Assembly: GCA_916613615.1 (NCBI GenBank)
Contig: OU744721.1
Location: 82,093,060-82,157,059, forward strand
Reading direction: 5' to 3'
Length of the DNA: 64,000 nucleotides
Origin: Steromphala cineraria
Taxonomy: Eukaryota > Mollusca > Gastropoda > Trochida > Trochidae
Shown: positions 38,204 to 52,113 of the stretch, piece by piece
How positions within the stretch are numbered: position 1 is the stretch's first letter
Layout of the letters: every line of letters begins with the position of its first letter
Made by a program: the position numbers and the translations under genes
The notes under the pieces: generated by a model
What the model saw: the letters and a program-made list of their open reading frames with translations, nothing else
Databases searched by the model: none
Told to the model about the DNA's origin: nothing

Positions 38204-39259
38204 ATACAAATATCAAAAAAGAAAATTTTTACAATGCACGATTTCAGTCCGTTTGAGGGAAGATAATAGAGCAAACAAATAAAGATATAAAGATCATCAT
38301 CCCCTCAACCCACCCCACCCCAGCTCAAACCCCTTACCCCTCAGTCTCACGTCATTCTCCTTAGCTTAAGCCTACTCCCCCGTCTACTCACCACCCCCTC
38401 CCTTCTCATCAATCAACGGATCCTGCTAGAATAATTTGGTCACTTTGAAAATCACAAAATACATGATTCAGTCCATGTGTAATTATTTTGATTGAAAATA
38501 TGAATTATTCACATTCTTGCATACGGTCACCTAAGCAATCAATCTCTCCCGAAACCCCTTCTTTTATAATCTACTTCGCAGTAAACACTAAACATTCCAA
38601 CTAGATGGTCAATATGATAATAATTTCAAAACACCAATTAAATCAATAAACCCCGTCATTAGATAAGTAAACACCTTTAAATACACTGTATTGATTGTAG
38701 GTAGAAATTATATGATATCCGATTCCTTGTCACTAACGACGTGTTTTCACTCAACAATTAGCATGTTCCCGACTGCCATCAAGGCTTGAGGAGTTACTTG
38801 CCCTTATCAAAGCACAGCTATAATTACCAACTCGTCAGAGGGGGAGATGTGTTCATGTAATCATATATTTGAACTTTTCGACTTTTGAGTAGAGTGAACA
38901 TGTTACAGATGATAGATTATGTAAGTGAAGAGTTTGTTCACTAGACAAAGAACATAATTGACCATTAATAATGCCTACATTTTGATGAGATAATTTGTTA
39001 TGACAATATATGAAAAGCTGTTAACTGATTTAAGTATGGGAACATCGAGTGAGGTGAAGTGAGAAAAGGAGAATAATTCTGATGGCAGTTTGTGAGTTGA
39101 GATGACATAGAGGGATTTTTGAGGAGAGATTCTTTGTGAATGTGTTGGTGTTATTTTGAAATTAGATGCGTTTGATGATATACAAATGTGTGAAATAAAA
39201 GTTTGGACTGAATGTTACAAGAACAATGCAATGAAGAAATAGGTGAGGAAAAAATGAAT

Positions 39260-39377
39260 GCCTACAGCACCCGGTGTTCCCAGGCGGTCACCCATCCAAG
39301 TACTATCCGGGCCCGACGTTGCTTAACTTCGGTGATCGGACGAGAACCGGTGTTTTCAACGTGGTATGGCCGTAGGC
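39260..39377 (-). rRNA. 5S: 5S ribosomal RNA (U12)
   Basis: Standard sequence; T at 39851 in the adjoining spacer B as in U10. Confidence 0.98.
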
Positions 39378-40763
39378 AGAGGAGAGGGGGGAAGTTAGGC
39401 TACATATAGCTGTGCCTGTGACACGCGATCGCTACAACCATTGTTTATAGTTTTCTACGGCATTTTCATTCCCCGCTCATTTGATAAGGCAAGAACTTCT
39501 CCTGCAAATTTGAAAATATTCATTCTTTTTAAAACCATAGCCTTATATCACGACTAGACGGTGAATACCGTGAGATGACGCCTGTGGGAAATAGATCCAC
39601 TCGGCAGCGCTGTGTATGAGCCACGTGAGGACAGATTCAACAACACAAAACAAATGTGCAGGTCGCTCCCCGTGATTTTAATTTTTCCATATTTTCTTTA
39701 CCTTTCACGTTCGTCATATTGTATGTCCCCTGAGTATAATTCAAACCTGATGTTCGGGGAGTATATTTTATATACAGGTTACCCCCATCATGGGAGACAC
39801 CGGTAGATACGACCTCGTGCTTACAGTGTGAGACTGGGAGGGGGTATAGGTCTCTAGATGCTCGGACGTGTTATTTCTTTATCGTTTTGAAATAAATAAA
39901 ATACGCCACTCAGTAAACAATCTAATGACACACATATTTTTTTACATTTCCACTCGGAAAACACACAAATAACAAAGCTCAGAATGTTATGTGTCCAGTG
40001 TATACCCAGGCCCGAATCTCACCGATCCTAGTGTAGACAGACAGAGAGCATCAGCGTTTTTCTTTCTCTCCAAACACGGGCCATAAGTTACAAATTAAAC
40101 TTTTTTCTTAACATAAAGCAAAAACACTAAACAGGAGTTACTTTTACTCGGGTGTGTAGTATTATCGATGTAATTAGGACGTTATACTGCTCAAGAAATA
40201 TACATGCATGTAGAGGCCCGAGTCTGTAATGGCGACTGCCGAGTGAGACGTGTTTCATTGTCTGTGTTTGAAGAGTTATAAACGTCATAATATCCACAAA
40301 ATTACCCATCTTAGCACATTATTTTATGCATTAATGTTTTGGCGACAATTTGCAAGGATTTTATAAGTTGAAAATTGATGCGCGTTGTTGTAGATGGCAT
40401 TTGAAACTTAAGAATGGTGATTTCATAAGTGAGTGGTCTCGTCTGTTTTAATCACAAAATATTTATTTTCTTTCAAAGGTCATATTATCTGATATGGATG
40501 TGTAGGTAAATGATTTTTCTATCCATCACAATAGACATATTGCTTGTACAGCGTCGCTAAAGAGCGCAAAGCAACTTTTAAGTACATTAGAAAACACACA
40601 CAAATGCACACTCTCATATCTGACTGGAGAGGGGTAGGTGGCTTTCTTCGACGTCCGCACTCAGGCCTCTAAGCAGCGCACGGCTGACCAGCGGTCATTC
40701 GCTCGCTGTAGCTCACACTCGCAAGTTGACTCCCGCTGTCTCCTGACTCTACACAAGACGACC

Positions 40764-41336
40764 ATGGCCGATACTGCTGCTCCCGCACCCGTGAAGACCC
40801 CCAAGAAGAAGACTGTCTCCAAACCCAAGAAGGTGGCATCCCATCCAACCTACCTCGAGATGGTACAGAAAGCTGTTGCCGCATTGAAGGAGAGGGGCGG
40901 CTCTTCACGTCAGGCTCTTCTCAAGTACATCATGAGCAACTACAAAGTTGGTGAAAACTCAACTGCTATCAACGCCCGTCTCAAGACTGCCCTGAGAAAT
41001 GGAGTGAAGAACGGCGCCTTGAAACAGTCTAAGGGAACTGGTGCTGCTGGCTCCTTCCGCTTGGGTGAGGTGAAGAAAGCTGACAAACCAAAGAAAGCTA
41101 AGGCCGCTGCTAAGCCAAAGAAAGCAGCAAAGTCACCTAAGAAAGTGAAGAAGCCCACCGCCGCCAAGAAACCCAAGACTGCTGCCAAGAAAGCTGCCAA
41201 GTCTCCAAAGAAGGTGAAGGCTGCCGCCAAGCCCAAGAAGGTGAAAACCCCAAAGAAAGCAAAGACTGCTGCCGCCAAGCCCAAGAAGGTGAAAACCCCA
41301 AAGAAGAAGGCCGCCGCCAAGCCAAAGAAGGCTTAA
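40764..41336 (+). CDS. H1: Linker histone H1 (U13)
   Basis: Protein identical to U1; unit shares the private C of U11 at 42163. Confidence 0.98.
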   Translation: MADTAAPAPVKTPKKKTVSKPKKVASHPTYLEMVQKAVAALKERGGSSRQALLKYIMSNYKVGENSTAINARLKTALRNGVKNGALKQSKGTGAAGSFRLGEVKKADKPKKAKAAAKPKKAAKSPKKVKKPTAAKKPKTAAKKAAKSPKKVKAAAKPKKVKTPKKAKTAAAKPKKVKTPKKKAAAKPKKA

Positions 41337-41371
41337 GTTGCTGGACATCTCCCACACTTTTGTGGTTAAAA

Positions 41372-41387
41372 GGCCCTTTTCAGGGCC
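41372..41387 (+). terminator. Histone 3' stem-loop (U13)
   Basis: Same sequence and distance from the stop as U1. Confidence 0.96.
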
Positions 41388-42443
41388 ATACAAATATCAA
41401 AAAAGAAAATTTTTACAATGCACGATTTCAGTCCGTTTGAGGGAAGATAATAGAGCAAACAAATAAAGATATAAAGATCATCATCCCCTCAACCCACCCC
41501 ACCCCAGCTCAAACCCCTTACCCCTCAGTCTCACGTCATTCTCCTTAGCTTAAGCCTACTCCCCCGTCTACTCACCACCCCCTCCCTTCTCATCAATCAA
41601 CGGATCCTGCTAGAATAATTTGGTCACTTTGAAAATCACAAAATACATGATTCAGTCCATGTGTAATTATTTTGATTGAAAATATGAATTATTCACATTC
41701 TTGCATACGGTCACCTAAGCAATCAATCTCTCCCGAAACCCCTTCTTTTATAATCTACTTCGCAGTAAACACTAAACATTCCAACTAGATGGTCAATATG
41801 ATAATAATTTCAAAACACCAATTAAATCAATAAACCCAGTCATTAGATAAGTAAAGACTTTTAAATACACTGTATTGATTGTAGGTAGAAATTATATGAT
41901 ATCTGATTCCTTGCCACTAACGATGTGTTTTCACTCAACAATTAGCATGTTCCCGACTGCCATCAAGGCTTGAGGAGTTACTTGCCCTTATCAAAGCACA
42001 GCTATAATTACCAACTCGTCAGAGGGGGAGATGTGTTCATGTAATCATATATTTGAACTTTTCGACTTTTGAGTAGAGTGAACATGTTACAGATGATAGA
42101 TTATGTAAGTGAAGAGTTTGTTCACTAGACAAAGAACATAATTGACCATTAATAATGCCTACCTTTTGATGAGATAATTTGTTATGACAATATATGAAAA
42201 GCTGTTAACTGATTTAAGTATGGGAACATCGAGTGAGGTGAAGTGAGAAAAGGAGAATAATTCTGATGGCAGTTTGTGAGTTGAGATGACATAGAGGGAT
42301 TTTTGAGGAGAGATTCTTTGTGAATGTGTTGGTGTTATTTTGAAATTAGATGCGTTTGATGATATACAAATGTGTGAAATAAAAGTTTGGACTGAATGTT
42401 ACAAGAACAATGCAATGAAGAAATAGGTGAGGAAAAAATGAAT

Positions 42444-42561
42444 GCCTACAGCACCCGGTGTTCCCAGGCGGTCACCCATCCAAGTACTATCCGGGCCCGA
42501 CGTTGCTTAACTTCGGTGATCGGACGAGAACCGGTGTTTTCAACGTGGTATGGCCGTAGGC
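42444..42561 (-). rRNA. 5S: 5S ribosomal RNA (U13)
   Basis: Standard sequence and flanks. Confidence 0.98.
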
Positions 42562-43947
42562 AGAGGAGAGGGGGGAAGTTAGGCTACATATAGCTGTGCC
42601 TGTGACACGCGATCGCTACAACCATTGTTTATAGTTTTCTACGGCATTTTCATTCCCCGCTCATTTGATAAGGCAAGAACTTCTCCTGCAAATTTGAAAA
42701 TATTCATTCTTTTTAAAACCATAGCCTTATATCACGACTAGACGGTGAATACCGTGAGATGACGCCTGTGGGAAATAGATCCACTCGGCAGCGCTGTGTA
42801 TGAGCCACGTGAGGACAGATTCAACAACACAAAACAAATGTGCAGGTCGCTCCCCGTGATTTTAATTTTTCCATATTTTCTTTACCTTTCACGTTCGTCA
42901 TATTGTATGTCCCCTGAGTATAATTCAAACCTGATGTTCGGGGAGTATATTTTATATACAGGTTACCCCCATCATGGGAGACACCGGTAGATACGACCTC
43001 GTGCTTACAGTGTGAGACTGGGAGGGGGTATAGGCCTCTAGATGCTCGGACGTGTTATTTCTTTATCGTTTTGAAATAAATAAAATACGCCACTCAGTAA
43101 ACAATCTAATGACACACATATTTTTTTACATTTCCACTCGGAAAACACACAAATAACAAAGCTCAGAATGTTATGTGTCCAGTGTATACCCAGGCCCGAA
43201 TCTCACCGATCCTAGTGTAGACAGACAGAGAGCATCAGCGTTTTTCTTTCTCTCCAAACACGGGCCATAAGTTACAAATTAAACTTTTTTCTTAACATAA
43301 AGCAAAAACACTAAACAGGAGTTACTTTTACTCGGGTGTGTAGTATTATCGATGTAATTAGGACGTTATACTGCTCAAGAAATATACATGCATGTAGAGG
43401 CCCGAGTCTGTAATGGCGACTGCCGAGTGAGACGTGTTTCATTGTCTGTGTTTGAAGAGTTATAAACGTCATAATATCCACAAAATTACCCATCTTAGCA
43501 CATTATTTTATGCATTAATGTTTTGGCGACAATTTGCAAGGATTTTATAAGTTGAAAATTGATGCGCGTTGTTGTAGATGGCATTTGAAACTTAAGAATG
43601 GTGATTTCATAAGTGAGTGGTCTCGTCTGTTTTAATCACAAAATATTTATTTTCTTTCAAAGGTCATATTATCTGATATGGATGTGTAGGTAAATGATTT
43701 TTCTATCCATCACAATAGACATATTGCTTGTACAGCGTCGCTAAAGAGCGCAAAGCAACTTTTAAGTACATTAGAAAACACACACAAATGCACACTCTCA
43801 TATCTGACTGGAGAGGGGTAGGTGGCTTTCTTCGACGTCCGCACTCAGGCCTCTAAGCAGCGCACGGCTGACCAGCGGTCATTCGCTCGCTGTAGCTCAC
43901 ACTCGCAAGTTGACTCCCGCTGTCTCCTGACTCTACACAAGACGACC

Positions 43948-44520
43948 ATGGCCGATACTGCTGCTCCCGCACCCGTGAAGACCCCCAAGAAGAAGACTGT
44001 CTCCAAACCCAAGAAGGTGGCATCCCATCCAACCTACCTCGAGATGGTACAGAAAGCTGTTGCCGCATTGAAGGAGAGGGGCGGCTCTTCACGTCAGGCT
44101 CTTCTCAAGTACATCATGAGCAACTACAAAGTTGGTGAAAACTCAACTGCTATCAACGCCCGTCTCAAGACTGCCCTGAGAAATGGAGTGAAGAACGGCG
44201 CCTTGAAACAGTCTAAGGGAACTGGTGCTGCTGGCTCCTTCCGCTTGGGTGAGGTGAAGAAAGCTGACAAACCAAAGAAAGCTAAGGCCGCTGCTAAGCC
44301 AAAGAAAGCAGCAAAGTCACCTAAGAAAGTGAAGAAGCCCACCGCCGCCAAGAAACCCAAGACTGCTGCCAAGAAAGCTGCCAAGTCTCCAAAGAAGGTG
44401 AAGGCTGCCGCCAAGCCCAAGAAGGTGAAAACCCCAAAGAAAGCAAAGACTGCTGCCGCCAAGCCCAAGAAGGTGAAAACCCCAAAGAAGAAGGCCGCCG
44501 CCAAGCCAAAGAAGGCTTAA
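43948..44520 (+). CDS. H1: Linker histone H1 (U14)
   Basis: Protein identical to U1; haplotype-B spacer follows, and the next unit is also B, which ends the alternation. Confidence 0.98.
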   Translation: MADTAAPAPVKTPKKKTVSKPKKVASHPTYLEMVQKAVAALKERGGSSRQALLKYIMSNYKVGENSTAINARLKTALRNGVKNGALKQSKGTGAAGSFRLGEVKKADKPKKAKAAAKPKKAAKSPKKVKKPTAAKKPKTAAKKAAKSPKKVKAAAKPKKVKTPKKAKTAAAKPKKVKTPKKKAAAKPKKA

Positions 44521-44555
44521 GTTGCTGGACATCTCCCACACTTTTGTGGTTAAAA

Positions 44556-44571
44556 GGCCCTTTTCAGGGCC
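44556..44571 (+). terminator. Histone 3' stem-loop (U14)
   Basis: Same sequence and distance from the stop as U1. Confidence 0.96.
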
Positions 44572-45627
44572 ATACAAATATCAAAAAAGAAAATTTTTAC
44601 AATGCACGATTTCAGTCCGTTTGAGGGAAGATAATAGAGCAAACAAATAAAGATATAAAGATCATCATCCCCTCAACCCACCCCACCCCAGCTCAAACCC
44701 CTTACCCCTCAGTCTCACGTCATTCTCCTTAGCTTAAGCCTACTCCCCCGTCTACTCACCACCCCCTCCCTTCTCATCAATCAACGGATCCTGCTAGAAT
44801 AATTTGGTCACTTTGAAAATCACAAAATACATGATTCAGTCCATGTGTAATTATTTTGATTGAAAATATGAATTATTCACATTCTTGCATACGGTCACCT
44901 AAGCAATCAATCTCTCCCGAAACCCCTTCTTTTATAATCTACTTCGCAGTAAACACTAAACATTCCAACTAGATGGTCAATATGATAATAATTTCAAAAC
45001 ACCAATTAAATCAATAAACCCCGTCATTAGATAAGTAAACACCTTTAAATACACTGTATTGATTGTAGGTAGAAATTATATGATATCCGATTCCTTGTCA
45101 CTAACGACGTGTTTTCACTCAACAATTAGCATGTTCCCGACTGCCATCAAGGCTTGAGGAGTTACTTGCCCTTATCAAAGCACAGCTATAATTACCAACT
45201 CGTCAGAGGGGGAGATGTGTTCATGTAATCATATATTTGAACTTTTCGACTTTTGAGTAGAGTGAACATGTTACAGATGATAGATTATGTAAGTGAAGAG
45301 TTTGTTCACTAGACAAAGAACATAATTGACCATTAATAATGCCTACATTTTGATGAGATAATTTGTTATGACAATATATGAAAAGCTGTTAACTGATTTA
45401 AGTATGGGAACATCGAGTGAGGTGAAGTGAGAAAAGGAGAATAATTCTGATGGCAGTTTGTGAGTTGAGATGACATAGAGGGATTTTTGAGGAGAGATTC
45501 TTTGTGAATGTGTTGGTGTTATTTTGAAATTAGATGCGTTTGATGATATACAAATGTGTGAAATAAAAGTTTGGACTGAATGTTACAAGAACAATGCAAT
45601 GAAGAAATAGGTGAGGAAAAAATGAAT

Positions 45628-45745
45628 GCCTACAGCACCCGGTGTTCCCAGGCGGTCACCCATCCAAGTACTATCCGGGCCCGACGTTGCTTAACTTCGG
45701 TGATCGGACGAGAACCGGTGTTTTCAACGTGGTATGGCCGTAGGC
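45628..45745 (-). rRNA. 5S: 5S ribosomal RNA (U14)
   Basis: Standard sequence and flanks. Confidence 0.98.
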
Positions 45746-47131
45746 AGAGGAGAGGGGGGAAGTTAGGCTACATATAGCTGTGCCTGTGACACGCGATCGC
45801 TACAACCATTGTTTATAGTTTTCTACGGCATTTTCATTCCCCGCTCATTTGATAAGGCAAGAACTTCTCCTGCAAATTTGAAAATATTCATTCTTTTTAA
45901 AACCATAGCCTTATATCACGACTAGACGGTGAATACCGTGAGATGACGCCTGTGGGAAATAGATCCACTCGGCAGCGCTGTGTATGAGCCACGTGAGGAC
46001 AGATTCAACAACACAAAACAAATGTGCAGGTCGCTCCCCGTGATTTTAATTTTTCCATATTTTCTTTACCTTTCACGTTCGTCATATTGTATGTCCCCTG
46101 AGTATAATTCAAACCTGATGTTCGGGGAGTATATTTTATATACAGGTTACCCCCATCATGGGAGACACCGGTAGATACGACCTCGTGCTTACAGTGTGAG
46201 ACTGGGAGGGGGTATAGGCCTCTAGATGCTCGGACGTGTTATTTCTTTATCGTTTTGAAATAAATAAAATACGCCACTCAGTAAACAATCTAATGACACA
46301 CATATTTTTTTACATTTCCACTCGGAAAACACACAAATAACAAAGCTCAGAATGTTATGTGTCCAGTGTATACCCAGGCCCGAATCTCACCGATCCTAGT
46401 GTAGACAGACAGAGAGCATCAGCGTTTTTCTTTCTCTCCAAACACGGGCCATAAGTTACAAATTAAACTTTTTTCTTAACATAAAGCAAAAACACTAAAC
46501 AGGAGTTACTTTTACTCGGGTGTGTAGTATTATCGATGTAATTAGGACGTTATACTGCTCAAGAAATATACATGCATGTAGAGGCCCGAGTCTGTAATGG
46601 CGACTGCCGAGTGAGACGTGTTTCATTGTCTGTGTTTGAAGAGTTATAAACGTCATAATATCCACAAAATTACCCATCTTAGCACATTATTTTATGCATT
46701 AATGTTTTGGCGACAATTTGCAAGGATTTTATAAGTTGAAAATTGATGCGCGTTGTTGTAGATGGCATTTGAAACTTAAGAATGGTGATTTCATAAGTGA
46801 GTGGTCTCGTCTGTTTTAATCACAAAATATTTATTTTCTTTCAAAGGTCATATTATCTGATATGGATGTGTAGGTAAATGATTTTTCTATCCATCACAAT
46901 AGACATATTGCTTGTACAGCGTCGCTAAAGAGCGCAAAGCAACTTTTAAGTACATTAGAAAACACACACAAATGCACACTCTCATATCTGACTGGAGAGG
47001 GGTAGGTGGCTTTCTTCGACGTCCGCACTCAGGCCTCTAAGCAGCGCACGGCTGACCAGCGGTCATTCGCTCGCTGTAGCTCACACTCGCAAGTTGACTC
47101 CCGCTGTCTCCTGACTCTACACAAGACGACC

Positions 47132-47704
47132 ATGGCCGATACTGCTGCTCCCGCACCCGTGAAGACCCCCAAGAAGAAGACTGTCTCCAAACCCAAGAAG
47201 GTGGCATCCCATCCAACCTACCTCGAGATGGTACAGAAAGCTGTTGCCGCATTGAAGGAGAGGGGCGGCTCTTCACGTCAGGCTCTTCTCAAGTACATCA
47301 TGAGCAACTACAAAGTTGGTGAAAACTCAACTGCTATCAACGCCCGTCTCAAGACTGCCCTGAGAAATGGAGTGAAGAACGGCGCCTTGAAACAGTCTAA
47401 GGGAACTGGTGCTGCTGGCTCCTTCCGCTTGGGTGAGGTGAAGAAAGCTGACAAACCAAAGAAAGCTAAGGCCGCTGCTAAGCCAAAGAAAGCAGCAAAG
47501 TCACCTAAGAAAGTGAAGAAGCCCACCGCCGCCAAGAAACCCAAGACTGCTGCCAAGAAAGCTGCCAAGTCTCCAAAGAAGGTGAAGGCTGCCGCCAAGC
47601 CCAAGAAGGTGAAAACCCCAAAGAAAGCAAAGACTGCTGCCGCCAAGCCCAAGAAGGTGAAAACCCCAAAGAAGAAGGCCGCCGCCAAGCCAAAGAAGGC
47701 TTAA
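47132..47704 (+). CDS. H1: Linker histone H1 (U15)
   Basis: Protein identical to U1; haplotype-B spacer follows, out of register with the dimer pattern. Confidence 0.98.
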   Translation: MADTAAPAPVKTPKKKTVSKPKKVASHPTYLEMVQKAVAALKERGGSSRQALLKYIMSNYKVGENSTAINARLKTALRNGVKNGALKQSKGTGAAGSFRLGEVKKADKPKKAKAAAKPKKAAKSPKKVKKPTAAKKPKTAAKKAAKSPKKVKAAAKPKKVKTPKKAKTAAAKPKKVKTPKKKAAAKPKKA

Positions 47705-47739
47705 GTTGCTGGACATCTCCCACACTTTTGTGGTTAAAA

Positions 47740-47755
47740 GGCCCTTTTCAGGGCC
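47740..47755 (+). terminator. Histone 3' stem-loop (U15)
   Basis: Same sequence and distance from the stop as U1. Confidence 0.96.
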
Positions 47756-48811
47756 ATACAAATATCAAAAAAGAAAATTTTTACAATGCACGATTTCAGT
47801 CCGTTTGAGGGAAGATAATAGAGCAAACAAATAAAGATATAAAGATCATCATCCCCTCAACCCACCCCACCCCAGCTCAAACCCCTTACCCCTCAGTCTC
47901 ACGTCATTCTCCTTAGCTTAAGCCTACTCCCCCGTCTACTCACCACCCCCTCCCTTCTCATCAATCAACGGATCCTGCTAGAATAATTTGGTCACTTTGA
48001 AAATCACAAAATACATGATTCAGTCCATGTGTAATTATTTTGATTGAAAATATGAATTATTCACATTCTTGCATACGGTCACCTAAGCAATCAATCTCTC
48101 CCGAAACCCCTTCTTTTATAATCTACTTCGCAGTAAACACTAAACATTCCAACTAGATGGTCAATATGATAATAATTTCAAAACACCAATTAAATCAATA
48201 AACCCCGTCATTAGATAAGTAAACACCTTTAAATACACTGTATTGATTGTAGGTAGAAATTATATGATATCCGATTCCTTGTCACTAACGACGTGTTTTC
48301 ACTCAACAATTAGCATGTTCCCGACTGCCATCAAGGCTTGAGGAGTTACTTGCCCTTATCAAAGCACAGCTATAATTACCAACTCGTCAGAGGGGGAGAT
48401 GTGTTCATGTAATCATATATTTGAACTTTTCGACTTTTGAGTAGAGTGAACATGTTACAGATGATAGATTATGTAAGTGAAGAGTTTGTTCACTAGACAA
48501 AGAACATAATTGACCATTAATAATGCCTACATTTTGATGAGATAATTTGTTATGACAATATATGAAAAGCTGTTAACTGATTTAAGTATGGGAACATCGA
48601 GTGAGGTGAAGTGAGAAAAGGAGAATAATTCTGATGGCAGTTTGTGAGTTGAGATGACATAGAGGGATTTTTGAGGAGAGATTCTTTGTGAATGTGTTGG
48701 TGTTATTTTGAAATTAGATGCGTTTGATGATATACAAATGTGTGAAATAAAAGTTTGGACTGAATGTTACAAGAACAATGCAATGAAGAAATAGGTGAGG
48801 AAAAAATGAAT

Positions 48812-48929
48812 GCCTACAGCACCCGGTGTTCCCAGGCGGTCACCCATCCAAGTACTATCCGGGCCCGACGTTGCTTAACTTCGGTGATCGGACGAGAACC
48901 GGTGTTTTCAACGTGGTATGGCCGTAGGC
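48812..48929 (-). rRNA. 5S: 5S ribosomal RNA (U15)
   Basis: Standard gene, but its upstream flank reads GCAGAAGAGAAGGGGAAAG, the haplotype-C form also seen beside the 5S genes of U16 and U17. It marks the first trace of haplotype C from the left; the surrounding spacers are still of central type. Confidence 0.98.
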
Positions 48930-50315
48930 AGAAGAGAAGGGGAAAGTTAGGCTACATATAGCTGTGCCTGTGACACGCGATCGCTACAACCATTGTTTAT
49001 AGTTTTCTACGGCATTTTCATTCCCCGCTCATTTGATAAGGCAAGAACTTCTCCTGCAAATTTGAAAATATTCATTCTTTTTAAAACCATAGCCTTATAT
49101 CACGACTAGACGGTGAATACCGTGAGATGACGCCTGTGGGAAATAGATCCACTCGGCAGCGCTGTGTATGAGCCACGTGAGGACAGATTCAACAACACAA
49201 AACAAATGTGCAGGTCGCTCCCCGTGATTTTAATTTTTCCATATTTTCTTTACCTTTCACGTTCGTCATATTGTATGTCCCCTGAGTATAATTCAAACCT
49301 GATGTTCGGGGAGTATATTTTATATACAGGTTACCCCCATCATGGGAGACACCGGTAGATACGACCTCGTGCTTACAGTGTGAGACTGGGAGGGGGTATA
49401 GGCCTCTAGATGCTCGGACGTGTTATTTCTTTATCGTTTTGAAATAAATAAAATACGCCACTCAGTAAACAATCTAATGACACACATATTTTTTTACATT
49501 TCCACTCGGAAAACACACAAATAACAAAGCTCAGAATGTTATGTGTCCAGTGTATACCCAGGCCCGAATCTCACCGATCCTAGTGTAGACAGACAGAGAG
49601 CATCAGCGTTTTTCTTTCTCTCCAAACACGGGCCATAAGTTACAAATTAAACTTTTTTCTTAACATAAAGCAAAAACACTAAACAGGAGTTACTTTTACT
49701 CGGGTGTGTAGTATTATCGATGTAATTAGGACGTTATACTGCTCAAGAAATATACATGCATGTAGAGGCCCGAGTCTGTAATGGCGACTGCCGAGTGAGA
49801 CGTGTTTCATTGTCTGTGTTTGAAGAGTTATAAACGTCATAATATCCACAAAATTACCCATCTTAGCACATTATTTTATGCATTAATGTTTTGGCGACAA
49901 TTTGCAAGGATTTTATAAGTTGAAAATTGATGCGCGTTGTTGTAGATGGCATTTGAAACTTAAGAATGGTGATTTCATAAGTGAGTGGTCTCGTCTGTTT
50001 TAATCACAAAATATTTATTTTCTTTCAAAGGTCATATTATCTGATATGGATGTGTAGGTAAATGATTTTTCTATCCATCACAATAGACATATTGCTTGTA
50101 CAGCGTCGCTAAAGAGCGCAAAGCAACTTTTAAGTACATTAGAAAACACACACAAATGCACACTCTCATATCTGACTGGAGAGGGGTAGGTGGCTTTCTT
50201 CGACGTCCGCACTCAGGCCTCTAAGCAGCGCACGGCTGACCAGCGGTCATTCGCTCGCTGTAGCTCACACTCGCAAGTTGACTCCCGCTGTCTCCTGACT
50301 CTACACAAGACGACC

Positions 50316-50888
50316 ATGGCCGATACTGCTGCTCCCGCACCCGTGAAGACCCCCAAGAAGAAGACTGTCTCCAAACCCAAGAAGGTGGCATCCCATCCAA
50401 CCTACCTCGAGATGGTACAGAAAGCTGTTGCCGCATTGAAGGAGAGGGGCGGCTCTTCACGTCAGGCTCTTCTCAAGTACATCATGAGCAACTACAAAGT
50501 TGGTGAAAACTCAACTGCTATCAACGCCCGTCTCAAGACTGCCCTGAGAAATGGAGTGAAGAACGGCGCCTTGAAACAGTCTAAGGGAACTGGTGCTGCT
50601 GGCTCCTTCCGCTTGGGTGAGGTGAAGAAAGCTGACAAACCAAAGAAAGCTAAGGCCGCTGCTAAGCCAAAGAAAGCAGCAAAGTCACCTAAGAAAGTGA
50701 AGAAGCCCACCGCCGCCAAGAAACCCAAGACTGCTGCCAAGAAAGCTGCCAAGTCTCCAAAGAAGGTGAAGGCTGCCGCCAAGCCCAAGAAGGTGAAAAC
50801 CCCAAAGAAAGCAAAGACTGCTGCCGCCAAGCCCAAGAAGGTGAAAACCCCAAAGAAGAAGGCCGCCGCCAAGCCAAAGAAGGCTTAA
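50316..50888 (+). CDS. H1: Linker histone H1 (U16)
   Basis: Protein identical to U1; haplotype-A spacer follows. Last H1 gene before the LINE. Confidence 0.98.
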   Translation: MADTAAPAPVKTPKKKTVSKPKKVASHPTYLEMVQKAVAALKERGGSSRQALLKYIMSNYKVGENSTAINARLKTALRNGVKNGALKQSKGTGAAGSFRLGEVKKADKPKKAKAAAKPKKAAKSPKKVKKPTAAKKPKTAAKKAAKSPKKVKAAAKPKKVKTPKKAKTAAAKPKKVKTPKKKAAAKPKKA

Positions 50889-51995
50889 GTTGCTGGACAT
50901 CTCCCACACTTTTGTGGTTAAAAGGCCCTTTTCAGGGCCATACAAATATCAAAAAAGAAAATTTTTACAATGCACGATTTCAGTCCGTTTGAGGGAAGAT
51001 AATAGAGCAAACAAATAAAGATATAAAGATCATCATCCCCTCAACCCACCCCACCCCAGCTCAAACCCCTTACCCCTCAGTCTCACGTCATTCTCCTTAG
51101 CTTAAGCCTACTCCCCCGTCTACTCACCACCCCCTCCCTTCTCATCAATCAACGGATCCTGCTAGAATAATTTGGTCACTTTGAAAATCACAAAATACAT
51201 GATTCAGTCCATGTGTAATTATTTTGATTGAAAATATGAATTATTCACATTCTTGCATACGGTCACCTAAGCAATCAATCTCTCCCGAAACCCCTTCTTT
51301 TATAATCTACTTCGCAGTAAACACTAAACATTCCAACTAGATGGTCAATATGATAATAATTTCAAAACACCAATTAAATCAATAAACCCAGTCATTAGAT
51401 AAGTAAAGACTTTTAAATACACTGTATTGATTGTAGGTAGAAATTATATGATATCTGATTCCTTGCCACTAACGATGTGTTTTCACTCAACAATTAGCAT
51501 GTTCCCGACTGCCATCAAGGCTTGAGGAGTTACTTGCCCTTATCAAAGCACAGCTATAATTACCAACTCGTCAGAGGGGGAGATGTGTTCATGTAATCAT
51601 ATATTTGAACTTTTCGACTTTTGAGTAGAGTGAACATGTTACAGATGATAGATTATGTAAGTGAAGAGTTTGTTCACTAGACAAAGAACATAATTGACCA
51701 TTAATAATGCCTACATTTTGATGAGATAATTTTTTATGACAATATATGAAAAGCTGTTAACTGATTTAAGTATGGGAACATCGAGTGAGGTGAAGTGAGA
51801 AAAGGAGAATAATTCTGATGGCAGTTTGTGAGTTGAGATGACATAGAGGGATTTTTGGGGAGAGATTCTTTGTGAATGTGTTGGTGTTATTTTGAAATTA
51901 GATGCGTTTGGTGATATACAAATGTGTGAAATAAAAGTTTGGACTGAATGTTACAAAAACAATGCAATGAAGAAATAGGAGAGGAAAAAGTGAAT
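50889..51995. other. Spacer A of U16, switch from haplotype A to C
   Basis: The first part matches haplotype A, including the six diagnostic bases at 51390-51476. From about 51730 it carries bases otherwise seen in U17 (TTTTTGGGGAG near 51855, TTTGGTGATAT near 51908, TTACAAAAAC near 51952). The crossover therefore lies within about 300 bp upstream of the 5S gene. Confidence 0.7.
50924..50939 (+). terminator. Histone 3' stem-loop (U16)
   Basis: Same sequence and distance from the stop as U1. Confidence 0.96.
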
Positions 51996-52113
51996 GCCTA
52001 CAGCACCCGGTGTTCCCAGGCGGTCACCCATCCAAGTACTATCCGGGCCCGACGTTGCTTAACTTCGGTGATCGGACGAGAACCGGTGTTTTCAACGTGG
52101 TATGGCCGTAGGC
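51996..52113 (-). rRNA. 5S: 5S ribosomal RNA (U16)
   Basis: Standard 118-nt gene. The 3' flank has a T5 terminator (51985-51989 on the minus strand) instead of T6, because haplotype C reads GAAAAAGTGAA; T5 still suffices for RNA polymerase III in most systems. Confidence 0.98.

Larger units (their letters stand above)
19049..44520. repeat. Dimeric higher-order repeat, four 6,368-bp dimers
   Basis: From the stop codon of U6 to that of U14, spacer A alternates haplotype B (U6, U8, U10, U12) with haplotype A (U7, U9, U11, U13). The true period is therefore two units, and 25,472 bp equals four times 6,368. Two of the dimers (31785-38152 and 38153-44520) additionally share private single-base variants (33483/39851 and 35795/42163). 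Confidence 0.85.
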
